Shown here piece after piece: positions 1 through 8,392 of a DNA stretch of 64,000 nucleotides. Position 1 is the first letter of the stretch. Each line of letters opens with the position of its first letter. Source of the stretch: QAMX01 sp964448855. Lineage in GTDB: Bacteria > Bacillota > Clostridia > Oscillospirales > QAMX01. Under the pieces are notes generated by a model. The model searched no databases and had not been told where the DNA came from. It saw only the letters and a list, made by a program, of their open reading frames with translations. The position numbers and the translations under genes are program-made. Location: NCBI GenBank assembly GCA_964448855.1, contig CAYUXI010000010.1, positions 16,456 to 80,455 of the forward strand, in the 5' to 3' direction.

Positions 1-600
1 CTGTTCCGGTGAAGATGCAGTGATTTCGAGAGCGGCGTCTGCCGCGCGGCGCACAGCCGTATCGATCAACGGCCGTTCCTCCGCGGAAAAGTGGCCGAGG
101 ACATAATCGACAACGGCATATTCCGGAGACTGCGGGCGGCCAATCCCGATTTTGACACGTGGAAACGCGTCCGTTCCGAGCTGCGAGATGATGCTCTTCA
201 GGCCGTTGTGCCCACCGGCACTGCCCTTGGAACGGATGCGGATTTTGCCGCAGGGCAGCTCCAGATCATCGCAGACGACAATCAGACGTTCCGGCGGCAG
301 ATGAAACCAGGCCAGCGCCTCCCGCGCACTTTCGCCGCTTGCGTTCATGAAGGTCTGCGGCTTGAGCAGCATGATTTTCTGCCCGGCGTGTACCAGCTCT
401 CCGGAAACGCCCTTGAACTTCAGCCGGGTCAGGCGAATGCCCTTTTCATCGGCGATGCGGTCTGCGGTCATAAATCCGGCGTTGTGACGGGTGCCGTCGT
501 ATTCGCGGCCGGGGTTGCCAAGACAGCAGATGCAGAATGCGGGCGCTCCGCCCGGAACAGCTGCCGTGCGCTGAGAAAGGATACTGTCCAAAATCGACAT
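1..600 (-). CDS. pth: Peptidyl-tRNA hydrolase (partial, C-terminus off the window)
   Basis: Releases tRNA from prematurely dropped peptidyl-tRNA in the cytosol. The protein begins MSILDSILSQRTAAVPGG and shows the family signatures GNPGREYDGTRHNAGF (conserved Asn and catalytic His), FMNASG, the VVCDDLELP segment with the conserved Asp, and SAGGHNGLKSI. About 200 residues are present and the 3' end runs past base 1. The ATG at 598-600 follows a GGAG ribosome binding site, and a sigma-A promoter lies at 653-681, so the gene appears to be transcribed on its own. Identification is firm; only the extreme C-terminus is unseen. Confidence 0.95.
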   Translation of the reverse strand, partial: MSILDSILSQRTAAVPGGAPAFCICCLGNPGREYDGTRHNAGFMTADRIADEKGIRLTRLKFKGVSGELVHAGQKIMLLKPQTFMNASGESAREALAWFHLPPERLIVVCDDLELPCGKIRIRSKGSAGGHNGLKSIISQLGTDAFPRVKIGIGRPQSPEYAVVDYVLGHFSAEERPLIDTAVRRAADAALEITASSPEQ

Positions 601-652
601 GGGTTTTCTACTCCGTAAGCTCTCTGAAAATCAAGGATTCTTCTGACTAAAT

Positions 653-681
653 AATATACCATAAAAACGGAAAAATGTCAA
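653..681 (-). promoter_or_regulatory. Sigma-A promoter for pth
   Basis: Read on the minus strand: TTGACA (676-681), a 17-base spacer, then TATATT (653-658), about 50 bases before the pth start codon. The match to the consensus is near perfect. Confidence 0.85.
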
Positions 682-704
682 GGATATCAGACGGAGAACG
701 ACAG

Positions 705-750
705 AAAACGACGCGGCGCTGCCGATTTTCGGGCAACACCGCGTCGTTTT
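705..750 (-). terminator. Terminator-like hairpin after the 55-aa gene
   Basis: A 12-bp perfect stem (705-716 with 739-750) whose arms are rich in A and T at the base. It lies just beyond the stop codon at 755 of the small minus-strand gene and before the pth promoter, so it probably ends that transcript. The T-run on the minus strand is mostly part of the stem. Confidence 0.6.
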
Positions 751-754
751 TCCG

Positions 755-922
755 TCAAACAAGAACCGAAATGATACTGTCCACCAGCTCACCGATGCTT
801 CGCGCCGCCTTGTCGGCGCTCTTTCGCATATGCCGACACTGGTGGCGCGGCTTCGGCATACAGATGACGCCGGCGATGGCACCGGTCAGAACGCCGACAG
901 CCATTCCCTTGATAAATGACAT
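755..922 (-). CDS. Small hypothetical protein with an N-terminal hydrophobic segment (YtxH-like)
   Basis: A 55-residue open frame starting MSFIKGMAVGVLTGAIAGV. The first 20 or so residues form one Gly/Ala-rich hydrophobic segment. It is followed by a basic stretch with three Arg/His/Cys-rich turns and an amphipathic end (SIGELVDSIISVLV). This layout, one glycine-rich membrane anchor followed by a short charged helix, resembles YtxH-type small proteins of Firmicutes, but no specific motif proves it. It sits between feoB and pth and ends at a hairpin. The function is unknown and the gene call itself is moderate. Confidence 0.55.
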   Translation of the reverse strand: MSFIKGMAVGVLTGAIAGVICMPKPRHQCRHMRKSADKAARSIGELVDSIISVLV

Positions 923-1027
923 ACGTTTTTTCCGTCTCCCTCTGTTTTTTCAAAGCCTGACGACTTCCATCACAGTATGGCCGGAATCAGACGCCTTCAA
1001 ACTGGAAATCTTTGCCGCTTGAATGCG

Positions 1028-3106
1028 TCAAAAGAGCAGCGCCACACCGTGAACAGCCGCACAGAGCAGCAGCCCAAAGAGACAGGGCAGCGCCGCGGCC
1101 AGCAGCGTCCACCGGAGACTCCGCGTCTCGTGCGCAATCGTGAGGAGCGTCGTGCCGCACGGAAAATGAAAAAGCGTCAAAAGCAGCACGCCGATCAGCG
1201 TCACAGCTGACCAGCCGTTGGCGGCGAACAGCGCGGCATAGGAGCCGTAGGCCGTCAAGCTCGTTCCGGCGCGGTAGATCATGGCCAGAATCGGCAGGAA
1301 CAGCTCGTTGGCGGGCAAGGCCAGCAAAAACGCCAGCAGGATGGCACCGTCCAGACCAAGCAGCGCGCCAAACGGCGTCAACGCATCGGACAGCCGCGCA
1401 AGCAGGCTGATGCCGCCGGGCGCACAGTTGGCCAGCAGCCAGAGCAGCGCCCCAGCCGGTGCCGCGACGGAAACGGCGCGACCCAGCACAAAGAGCGTCC
1501 GGGAGAGGATGGAGCGGACGATGACGCGCCCGAGCTGCGGACGGCGATACGGCGGCAGCTCCAGCACAAAACGCGAAGGCTGCCCGCGGAGCAGCGTATG
1601 CGCCAGCAGCCGGGAGGCCAGAAGCGTCATCAACACCGAAAGGACGAACAGAACGGTCAGAATCCCGGCGGAGCAGAGGGATTTTCGCCAGCCGACCGCA
1701 CCGGCCGTCAGCAGCGTACCGAGCGCAATCAGCGTGGGAAAGCGGCCGTTGCACGGTACGAATGCGTTGGTCAGGATGGCAATCAGCCGTTCCCGCGGCG
1801 AGTCGATGATCCGGCAGCCCGTGACGCCGCACGCGTTGCAGCCCAGCCCCATACACATGGTCAGCGCCTGCTTGCCGTGCGCCCCGGCTCTGCAAAAGCA
1901 GTGATCGAGGTTCAGCGCAATCCGCGGCAGAATGCCGCCATCCTCCAGCAGCGTGAACAGCGGGAAAAAGATGGCCATCGGCGGCAGCATGACGGCAATC
2001 ACCCAAGCCACCGTCCGATACACCCCGTCAATCAGCAGGCCGGACAGAAACGCAGGCAGGTGAACCGCATCGGCCAGCGCGTGCAGACGGTCTTCCAGCG
2101 CAAACAGCGCATCGGACAGCAGCGCGGACGGCGCATTCGCTCCGGCAATGGTCAGCCAGAGAATCACGCCGAGCATCAGCAGCATCAGCGGAATGCCGGT
2201 TTTCCGGGCGGTCAGCCATCGATCGAGACGGCTGACACGCTTGCTCTGACCATCGGGCGCGACCGAAACGGCAGCGCGACAGATGGCAGCGGACGCTGTG
2301 ACAGTGGCGCGCACTGTCCGCGCCGTCCATTCGTCCCCGGAGATGTGGACGGCGGCCTGTGCTTCGGCGACAGCAGCCTTCAGCGCACTCGAATCGCCCA
2401 CGCGCTGCTCAATCGCACGCACGAGCGCCGGTTCCCCTTCCAACAGCCGGAGCGCCACCCATTCGGGCGACAGCGGGTCGGAGGCCGGCAGCGCTTCGGC
2501 GACCGCGGCGGTTAAAGGGTTCAGCACCTCGGGCGACACCGGCGAATTGCCCAGTTGCCGACGCGGCGGGGAATGCGGCGCGGAGCAGAGCGCGTCCAGC
2601 GCCTCCACCAGCTCTGAGAGCCCCTGACCGCTGCGCGCTGATGTGAGGACAACGGGGATGCCCAACGCTGCCTGCAGAGCGACACGGTCGATGCAAATCC
2701 CCTTTTTGGCGGCCTCATCGGCCAGATTGACGCAGAGCAGCGCCCGGCGTCCGGTTTCCAGCACCTGCAAACAGAAAATCAGACTGCGCTCCAGACAGCT
2801 GGCATCCGCCACCATGAGCACGGCGTCCGCATCGCCGAAGCAGATGGCATCCCGCGCCAGCTCCTCCTCCGCAGAGGACGGCAGCAGGGAATAGGTGCCG
2901 GGCAGGTCGGTCATCTGAAATGTATGCCCGCTCGTCGGGCTGGAAAACCGCCCGCAGGCGCATTCGACGGTTTTCCCCGGCCAGTTTCCGGTGTGCTGCC
3001 GCAGACCGGTCAGCGCGTTGAACACCGTGCTCTTGCCGACGTTCGGCTGCCCGGCCAGACAGACGGTATACGCATCAGCAACCGATGCAGAAGGATGGAT
3101 TTCCAT
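1028..3106 (-). CDS. feoB: Ferrous iron transport protein FeoB
   Basis: GTP-gated ferrous iron importer in the cytoplasmic membrane. The N-terminal G domain shows G1 GQPNVGKST (about residues 19-27), G3 DLPGTYSL and G4 NLAD. The C-terminal half has the Gate motifs, including the cysteine-containing GLGCNACGVTGCRII segment, and about eight to ten membrane helices. Starting at MEIHPSASV (ATG at 3104-3106) gives 692 residues, normal for Gram-positive FeoB. A longer frame reaches 3172 but would add 22 residues with no homology to the family. The 5' end overlaps the 3' end of feoA by 32 bases, indicating translational coupling. Confidence 0.95.
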   Translation of the reverse strand: MEIHPSASVADAYTVCLAGQPNVGKSTVFNALTGLRQHTGNWPGKTVECACGRFSSPTSGHTFQMTDLPGTYSLLPSSAEEELARDAICFGDADAVLMVADASCLERSLIFCLQVLETGRRALLCVNLADEAAKKGICIDRVALQAALGIPVVLTSARSGQGLSELVEALDALCSAPHSPPRRQLGNSPVSPEVLNPLTAAVAEALPASDPLSPEWVALRLLEGEPALVRAIEQRVGDSSALKAAVAEAQAAVHISGDEWTARTVRATVTASAAICRAAVSVAPDGQSKRVSRLDRWLTARKTGIPLMLLMLGVILWLTIAGANAPSALLSDALFALEDRLHALADAVHLPAFLSGLLIDGVYRTVAWVIAVMLPPMAIFFPLFTLLEDGGILPRIALNLDHCFCRAGAHGKQALTMCMGLGCNACGVTGCRIIDSPRERLIAILTNAFVPCNGRFPTLIALGTLLTAGAVGWRKSLCSAGILTVLFVLSVLMTLLASRLLAHTLLRGQPSRFVLELPPYRRPQLGRVIVRSILSRTLFVLGRAVSVAAPAGALLWLLANCAPGGISLLARLSDALTPFGALLGLDGAILLAFLLALPANELFLPILAMIYRAGTSLTAYGSYAALFAANGWSAVTLIGVLLLTLFHFPCGTTLLTIAHETRSLRWTLLAAALPCLFGLLLCAAVHGVALLF

Positions 3107-3356
3107 GATTTTGGAACGGTACTCCGACGGGCCGAACGCGGACGACGTGCGCATCCGCATTGCGGAGCGCAATCACCGCGCCACGAAAGCGATAGGCTCG
3201 CGGATTCCCGAATGGGCTGGACAGCACCGGTTCAATTTCCGTCCCATCAATCAGACCGAGGTCCAGCAGCCTGCGCAGCTCATGCAGCGGCGCATCCACC
3301 GCGCAGACGACGGCGCAGCATCCGAGCGGAAGGTGATCCAATGTCGTTTCCCCCAT
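3075..3356 (-). CDS. feoA: FeoA family protein
   Basis: Small SH3-like partner of FeoB, 93 residues beginning MGETTLDHLPLG. The pattern of an N-terminal hydrophobic strand, then RRLLDLGLIDGTEIEPV, then an FRGAVIALRNADAHVVRV end is typical of FeoA. The ATG at 3354-3356 is chosen because GGAGGG lies at good spacing before it; an in-frame ATG at 3371 lies within that ribosome-binding region. The gene overlaps feoB. The C-terminal tail (about 15 residues) is longer than usual and covers the feoB start. Confidence 0.9.
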   Translation of the reverse strand: MGETTLDHLPLGCCAVVCAVDAPLHELRRLLDLGLIDGTEIEPVLSSPFGNPRAYRFRGAVIALRNADAHVVRVRPVGVPFQNHGNPSFCIGC

Positions 3357-3427
3357 CTTGTTTCCCTCCATAGACAGATTAGAAGGCGCAGAGCCCTCCG
3401 ATTCAGTCTATGAACCCGGCGACGCAT

Positions 3428-3456
3428 TTGACATTGTGCCCGGTTTTCGGTATACT
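3428..3456 (+). promoter_or_regulatory. Sigma-A promoter for the ribokinase gene cluster
   Basis: TTGACA (3428-3433), 17 bases, TATACT (3451-3456), ending 54 bases before the ribokinase ATG. It lies in the divergent space between feoA and the ribokinase gene. Confidence 0.85.
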
Positions 3457-3510
3457 TATATTCAACAGGCAACTGAATGGCAGAGGCCAACGGAAAGGCG
3501 GAAAGAACAG

Positions 3511-4452
3511 ATGGCAAAACAGGTGAAAGTGGTGGTACCCGGCAGCTGCAATGTGGATTTGATGGTCTTCACACCCTTGATTCCGCGTGGCGGCGAAACG
3601 GTACTCGGAACGGAATTCCAGATGAGCATCGGCGGCAAAGGAACGAATCAGGCCACGGCGGCGCGCCGCGCCGGGGCAGCCGTGTCCATGATCACACGCA
3701 TCGGCGATGACGCGCTGGGCGCGTTTGCCGGGGCGCACTACCGGCAGGAGGGAATCGATCCGACCTTTGTCACGGTGACACCGCATACGGCAACCGGCAC
3801 GGCGACCATTCTCGTCGATGAGACGAGCGGCCAGAACCGCATCATCGTGGCATCCGGTGCCAATGTGTGCATCACGCCGGACGATGTGCTGGCTGCACAG
3901 GCGGAAATCGCCGGGGCGGATGCCGTCATTCTGCAAAACGAGGTGAACCCGCAGGTGTCGCTGGCAGCGGCTCGACTGGCCAAAAGCTGCGGCTGCCGGT
4001 GCATCCTGAATCCGGCACCGGCCGTCGAGCTCCCCGCAGAGCTGATCGCCTGCGCCGATTATATCACGCCCAACGAAACGGAAGCCGAATTTTATACGGG
4101 CATCGTCATTCAGACGCCCGACGACGCGATTCGAGCCGGCCGGGCACTGCTGAAGCTCGGCGCGGCCTGCGCCGTGCTGACGCTGGGCGACAAGGGCGCA
4201 GCCATTATCCGCCCGGGGCTGGAACGCCTGATTCCCGCGCCGCACGTCCACCCGGTGGATACCACCGGAGCGGGTGACTGCTTCAACGGCGTGCTGGCGG
4301 TGGCGCTGTCGGAGGGTCTGGATGAGGTCCGGGCTGTCCACCGCGCCTGCATGGCGGCCTCCTTCGCGATTCAGCGGAAGGGTGCGGCCGTTTCCTGCCC
4401 GACCCGATCGGAAATTGACACCATGTGTGCAGCGCACCCGCTCGAAGCGTAA
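3511..4452 (+). CDS. rbsK: Ribokinase (PfkB family)
   Basis: ATP-dependent phosphorylation of ribose to ribose 5-phosphate. 313 residues from ATG 3511 (MAKQVKVVVPGSCNVDLM). Visible motifs are the GG motif (SIGGKGTNQATAARR), the sugar-binding N-terminal NVDLM region, and the C-terminal DTTGAGDCFNG anion-hole motif with its catalytic Asp. The next gene, a purine nucleoside phosphorylase, starts 43 bases later, so the pair probably recovers ribose and bases from nucleosides. Specificity for ribose rather than another sugar is inferred from motif similarity and context. An in-frame open stretch back to 3358 has no coding signature. Confidence 0.88.
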   Translation: MAKQVKVVVPGSCNVDLMVFTPLIPRGGETVLGTEFQMSIGGKGTNQATAARRAGAAVSMITRIGDDALGAFAGAHYRQEGIDPTFVTVTPHTATGTATILVDETSGQNRIIVASGANVCITPDDVLAAQAEIAGADAVILQNEVNPQVSLAAARLAKSCGCRCILNPAPAVELPAELIACADYITPNETEAEFYTGIVIQTPDDAIRAGRALLKLGAACAVLTLGDKGAAIIRPGLERLIPAPHVHPVDTTGAGDCFNGVLAVALSEGLDEVRAVHRACMAASFAIQRKGAAVSCPTRSEIDTMCAAHPLEA

Positions 4453-4495
4453 GCGCCGCTACGATTCAACCGAAGAAAAAGAGGAGGAGTCTCCC

Positions 4496-5320
4496 ATGGA
4501 AACACCGTATGAAAAAGCGCGCCGCTGTGCGGCGGCGTTCCGACAGAAAACCGATTTTGTCCCGAAGGCTGCATTGATTCTGGGCTCCGGCCTTGGCCCC
4601 TTTGCGGATGCACTGCAACCGTCTGCCGTGGTCGAATACAGCGAGCTGGAGGGCTTCCCGACCTCGACCGTCGAAGGGCACAGAGGCCGGTTCCTGAGTG
4701 CCCACATCGGCGACGTGCCGACGATCATCATGCAGGGGCGCGTCCACTACTATGAGGGCTACGCCATGCAGGACGTCGTGCTGCCGGTGCGCGTCATGCG
4801 CTTGCTGGGCGCGGACAACCTGTTCCTGACGAATGCGGCAGGCGGCATCAATCCCTCGTTCCGGGTGGGCGATTTCATGATGCTGACCGGCCAGATTTCG
4901 CTCTTTGTGCCGTCCCCACTGATCGGCGCAAACGATGCGGCTGCCGGGCCGCGCTTCCCGGATATGAGCCACATCTACGAGCCCGAGCTGAATGCGCTGA
5001 TTCGCCGCTCCGCCGCTGCAAACGGCATTGACCTGAAGGAGGGCACCTATGTCCAGCTGACCGGCCCACAGTATGAATCGCCGGAGGAAATTCGGGCGCT
5101 GGGTCGCCTGGGCGCCGACGCCGTCGGCATGAGCACGGCTGTCGAGGCCATTGCCGCCCGGCACATGGGGATGCGCGTCTGCGGCGTCAGCTGCATCACG
5201 AATCAGGCAGCCGGCCTGTCCAAGCAGCCGCTCTCCCATCAGGAGGTCAAGGAAACGGCGGATCGCTGCGCCGCCCAATTTGCCGCACTCGTTCACGATA
5301 CCATTGCGGCCATGGCGTAA
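4496..5320 (+). CDS. punA: Purine nucleoside phosphorylase (PNP family II)
   Basis: Phosphorolysis of purine nucleosides to free base and ribose 1-phosphate. 274 residues. Starts with ATG 4496 after GAGGAGG. Conserved pieces include ALILGSGLGPFADAL (phosphate-binding), HRGRF, MQGRVHYYEGY, NAAGGINPSF, GPQYESPEEIRALG and the base-binding GMSTAVEAIAARH plus SCITNQAAGLS. This is the trimeric PunA/human-type class, not the hexameric DeoD class. It shares the promoter at 3428 with ribokinase and sits directly upstream of a short-chain dehydrogenase. Confidence 0.93.
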   Translation: METPYEKARRCAAAFRQKTDFVPKAALILGSGLGPFADALQPSAVVEYSELEGFPTSTVEGHRGRFLSAHIGDVPTIIMQGRVHYYEGYAMQDVVLPVRVMRLLGADNLFLTNAAGGINPSFRVGDFMMLTGQISLFVPSPLIGANDAAAGPRFPDMSHIYEPELNALIRRSAAANGIDLKEGTYVQLTGPQYESPEEIRALGRLGADAVGMSTAVEAIAARHMGMRVCGVSCITNQAAGLSKQPLSHQEVKETADRCAAQFAALVHDTIAAMA

Positions 5321-5350
5321 TGCCACCGAAACGGAAAAGAGAGATTTGCT

Positions 5351-6112
5351 ATGAACCATCCAAACCATCAGACGATGCCCGGCGGCGTGGCGCTGGTTAC
5401 GGGCTCCTCCCGCGGAATCGGCCGCGCCATCGCCACGGCACTGGCCAACGCGGGCTATGACGTCTGCATCAACTATCATACCCGGCAGGATCTGGCCGAA
5501 GAGCTGGTCAGGCAGCTGACGGAGCAGGGGCACCGCGCCATTGCCGTTCAGGCCGACGTGGCCGACCGCGAAGCCGTTGAAGCGATGGTATCGACCTGTA
5601 CGCGCACGCTGGGCCCGGTGAACCTGCTGGTCAATAACGCAGGCGTGGCCGGTCAGGCGCTGTTTCAGGACGTGACCGATGAGCTGTGGAACCGCTATTT
5701 CGCAGTCAACCTGAACGGCGCCCGCCACACGATTCAGGCCGTCCTGCCGCATATGCTGCACGAAAAATCCGGCTGCATCATCAACGTCTCGTCCATCTGG
5801 GGACAGCACGGCGCGTCCTGCGAGGTGACCTATTCCTGCACCAAGCACGCGCTGATCGGCCTGACCCGTTCGCTGGCAATGGAGCTGGCACCCAGCGGGA
5901 TTCGCGTCAACTGCGTCGCGCCCGGCGTCATTCAAACCGATATGGTTCAGGTGCTGGGCGAAGCAACGCTGCGCGACCTCGCCGAACAGACGGCGCTTGG
6001 CCGACTGGGCACACCGGAGGATATCGCGGGCGCGGTGCTCTACCTGGCATCGGATGCGGCCTCCTTTGTGACGGGACAGGTGCTGACGGTCGATGGGGGC
6101 TTCCTGCCGTGA
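5351..6112 (+). CDS. SDR family oxidoreductase (FabG-like)
   Basis: A 253-residue short-chain dehydrogenase/reductase. It has the NAD(P)-binding VTGSSRGIGRA motif near residue 16, the LLVNNAGVAG motif, the catalytic Ser (NVSSIWGQ) and Tyr-x3-Lys (TYSCTK), and a C-terminal TGQVLTVDGG. Overall it resembles 3-oxoacyl-ACP reductase. However, there is no fatty acid synthesis gene nearby and the Tyr-x3-Lys environment is slightly unusual (Cys-Thr between), so the true substrate is uncertain. The stop overlaps the start region of the pseudouridine synthase gene. Confidence 0.85.
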   Translation: MNHPNHQTMPGGVALVTGSSRGIGRAIATALANAGYDVCINYHTRQDLAEELVRQLTEQGHRAIAVQADVADREAVEAMVSTCTRTLGPVNLLVNNAGVAGQALFQDVTDELWNRYFAVNLNGARHTIQAVLPHMLHEKSGCIINVSSIWGQHGASCEVTYSCTKHALIGLTRSLAMELAPSGIRVNCVAPGVIQTDMVQVLGEATLRDLAEQTALGRLGTPEDIAGAVLYLASDAASFVTGQVLTVDGGFLP

Positions 6113-6114
6113 GC

Positions 6115-6840
6115 ATGGAACGACTCGATAAACTCATTGCCTCCATGGGTCAGTATTCCAGACGGGATGTCGCACGGCTGGTTCGCGCAGGCCGCATCAC
6201 GGTCGATGGCAGCGCGGCGCGGGGCCCCGATCTGAAATGCGACCCGCAGGCTGCGCAGATTGCCATAGACGGCCAGCCGCTGGCCTATACCCGCTATACC
6301 GATCTGATGATGCACAAACCGGCGGGCGTTCTGTCCGCCACCGAGGACTGCCACAGCCGGACGGTGCTCGATCTGCTCCCGCCGGAGCTGCAAAAGCGCG
6401 GCCTCTTCCCGGTGGGACGCCTCGATCGCGATACGGAAGGGCTGCTGCTGCTGAGCAATGACGGCCCATTGGCACACGCCCTCCTCAGCCCGAAGCACCA
6501 CGTCGATAAGGTCTATTATGCCCAGGTGGACGGAACGCTCGACGAGACGGATGTCGCCGCCTTTGCCGCAGGCATGACGCTGGCGGACGGTCTGGTCTGT
6601 ATGCCCGCCGGACTGGAGCCGCTCGAGGACGGCGCGTGCCTGGTGACGCTGCATGAAGGAAAATTCCATCAGGTGAAGCGGATGCTGGCAGCGCGCGGCG
6701 CACCGGTGCGCTATCTGAAACGCCTTCGCATGGGGCCGCTTGTGCTGGATGAAGCACTCTTACCGGGGGAATATCGCCCACTGACACCGGAGGAATCCCG
6801 ACAGCTCAGACAGGCCGTCAACAGGACGGAAGTTGATTGA
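6115..6840 (+). CDS. RsuA/RluB-family rRNA pseudouridine synthase
   Basis: Converts uridine to pseudouridine in ribosomal RNA. 241 residues from ATG 6115 (MERLDKLIASMGQYSRR). A GTG two codons upstream (6109) overlapping the previous stop is an alternative coupled start. An N-terminal S4 RNA-binding domain (residues 1-60) precedes the catalytic domain with MMHKPAGVLSA and GRLDRDTEGLLLLSNDG, where the second Asp is the nucleophile. KFHQVKRML and the C-terminal RMG segment also fit the family. The small-subunit (RsuA) versus large-subunit (RluB/E/F) target cannot be settled here. Confidence 0.9.
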   Translation: MERLDKLIASMGQYSRRDVARLVRAGRITVDGSAARGPDLKCDPQAAQIAIDGQPLAYTRYTDLMMHKPAGVLSATEDCHSRTVLDLLPPELQKRGLFPVGRLDRDTEGLLLLSNDGPLAHALLSPKHHVDKVYYAQVDGTLDETDVAAFAAGMTLADGLVCMPAGLEPLEDGACLVTLHEGKFHQVKRMLAARGAPVRYLKRLRMGPLVLDEALLPGEYRPLTPEESRQLRQAVNRTEVD

Positions 6841-6860
6841 AGCTGACAACGAATCAAAGA

Positions 6861-6893
6861 AAAGCGACCGCACAGCTGTGCGGGCGCTTTTTT
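6861..6893 (+). terminator. Intrinsic terminator after the ribokinase-RsuA operon
   Basis: GC-rich stem of about 14 bp (AAAGCG-CCGCACA pairing with TGTGCGG-CGCTTT) followed by a run of seven T. It closes the plus-strand operon just before the converging DUF4340 gene. Confidence 0.88.
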
Positions 6894-6907
6894 GTGGATG
6901 AATGCAA

Positions 6908-8392
6908 TCAATAGTAATTTTCAATGGTTCCGCCATTCAGAATCGTCTGAATGTTTTCGGAAATCCGGCGCAGATACGTGATATTCGCGCAGAAGTTGGA
7001 CGCTTCCGGCATGGCCTCATCGCCCAGACAGACGATATACTGACGGCTGGTCGCCTTGTAGAAGCGAACCGATTCGGTGTAGCCGGAGCGGTAGGTAATC
7101 CGGAACGAATAGGAGGGCGTTTCTTCAATCGCTTCGTTGGCCATCAGATCGTCGTACTGGATGGAAATGACGCTGGTGTACAGACGGCGACCGTTGGACT
7201 CCGAGAGCGCCAGACCGTTCATCACGGCGACAAACGTACCGGTACTCGTTTCATCATCGATGGAGTCATCGATCTCAATCGAATAGGAGCCGTCCGGCAG
7301 CTCCATTTCAAGCCGCGTGACATCCTTGATGTTGTGCAGCCAGACGAGGTTGCTGCGCAAATCCATCGACGTCAGCTCGCCGAACGTGATCTCACCCATG
7401 CCGGCGTAGACGCTGTCGATGCCGTCCACCATGATGTAGATCGTGGAGCCGACGACGCCGAAGTGCAGCGTGGTTTTCACATCGTCCCGCGTCACAATGT
7501 CCACCGTGACGACGTTTTCTTCGTCCAGATTGTAAACGGACAGGTCCTTCGGATGGTTTTCCACCACCTGCAGCACCATGAGGGACGTCAGCTGATCCAG
7601 AAATTCCTCACTCACGACCGTATCACTGACGTAGGCGTAGTACGGCTCGACCATCCGGAACGTGGTGTAGATCAGCTCACCCTCTACATCGGACTCGAAC
7701 GTCTCGTGGCGCTCCATGACAATGACCTCGCCGTTGGCCGCGTGCAGCGTCACGGACTTCAGATTGTCATAGTAGGTGCCGAAGGACGGCAGAATATCCG
7801 TCGAACGGTAGCGATCCGGGCCGTTCAGGAAGACGTTAGCGCTCGATGCGGAGATCATATACACGGCGGACTGATCCGTCCGCTTGGCGTAATACGCGTC
7901 CGACAGGGAGTTGTATTCGCCGATCAGCAGGGTGATCGGCTGGACATTCGCGTCCGCCTCCGACAGCGTGTCATACGGCGTCGCCGTCACGCGGACGGCG
8001 CTTGCATCGTCCAGACCGTAGTCGGACAGATTGTCCACTTCTTCATACACCAGCTCGGTGGCCTCCAGAGACATCAGACGGGTAAACGCTTCCTCCAGCA
8101 GCGTCTGGCTGTAGGTAAAGCCGTCGTAAATGCCGTTGTCCTGCAGGACGTACAGAATCGTGTCGTCCGACTGGGGCACCTTGCCGATGATGTACTTGTA
8201 GCCGTCCTGCCGGGAGGCGGGGAATTCCACCTTGACGGCGAACATCGGGTCGTCACTGCCGGAAATCAGCATCATCTTCTGGTTGTCCGATTGATCCTCA
8301 TCCGGGAGCAGGGAGGAAATGACCAGATACGCAGCTCCCAGCAGGACAACGACCAGAAAACAGAGAATCAGCGTTTTGATTTGTTTTTTCAT
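6908..8392 (-). CDS. DUF4340 domain-containing membrane-anchored protein
   Basis: 494 residues. A single N-terminal membrane helix (about residues 7-27, ILCFLVVVLLGAAYLVI) is followed by a large acidic extracytoplasmic part made of repeated beta-rich units (YEEVDNLSDYGLDD, ITLLIGEYNSLSDAYYAK), as in DUF4340 proteins. These typically accompany GldG-type ABC systems. The start ATG shares one base with the stop of the upstream GldG-like gene (TGATG), so the two are coupled. It is the last gene of the four-gene operon. The biochemical role is unknown; the context suggests an extracellular subunit of the ABC complex. Confidence 0.8.
   Translation of the reverse strand: MKKQIKTLILCFLVVVLLGAAYLVISSLLPDEDQSDNQKMMLISGSDDPMFAVKVEFPASRQDGYKYIIGKVPQSDDTILYVLQDNGIYDGFTYSQTLLEEAFTRLMSLEATELVYEEVDNLSDYGLDDASAVRVTATPYDTLSEADANVQPITLLIGEYNSLSDAYYAKRTDQSAVYMISASSANVFLNGPDRYRSTDILPSFGTYYDNLKSVTLHAANGEVIVMERHETFESDVEGELIYTTFRMVEPYYAYVSDTVVSEEFLDQLTSLMVLQVVENHPKDLSVYNLDEENVVTVDIVTRDDVKTTLHFGVVGSTIYIMVDGIDSVYAGMGEITFGELTSMDLRSNLVWLHNIKDVTRLEMELPDGSYSIEIDDSIDDETSTGTFVAVMNGLALSESNGRRLYTSVISIQYDDLMANEAIEETPSYSFRITYRSGYTESVRFYKATSRQYIVCLGDEAMPEASNFCANITYLRRISENIQTILNGGTIENYY

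Noticed and set aside
987..2006. Long minus-strand frame of 339 codons inside feoB
   Set aside because: Runs within the feoB coding region in another frame, Ala/Arg-rich with no family motif; a shadow caused by GC-rich codons.
4466..5935. 489-codon minus-strand frame opposite the PNP and SDR genes
   Set aside because: The plus strand carries two clear enzymes with intact motifs; the reverse frame has no family features.
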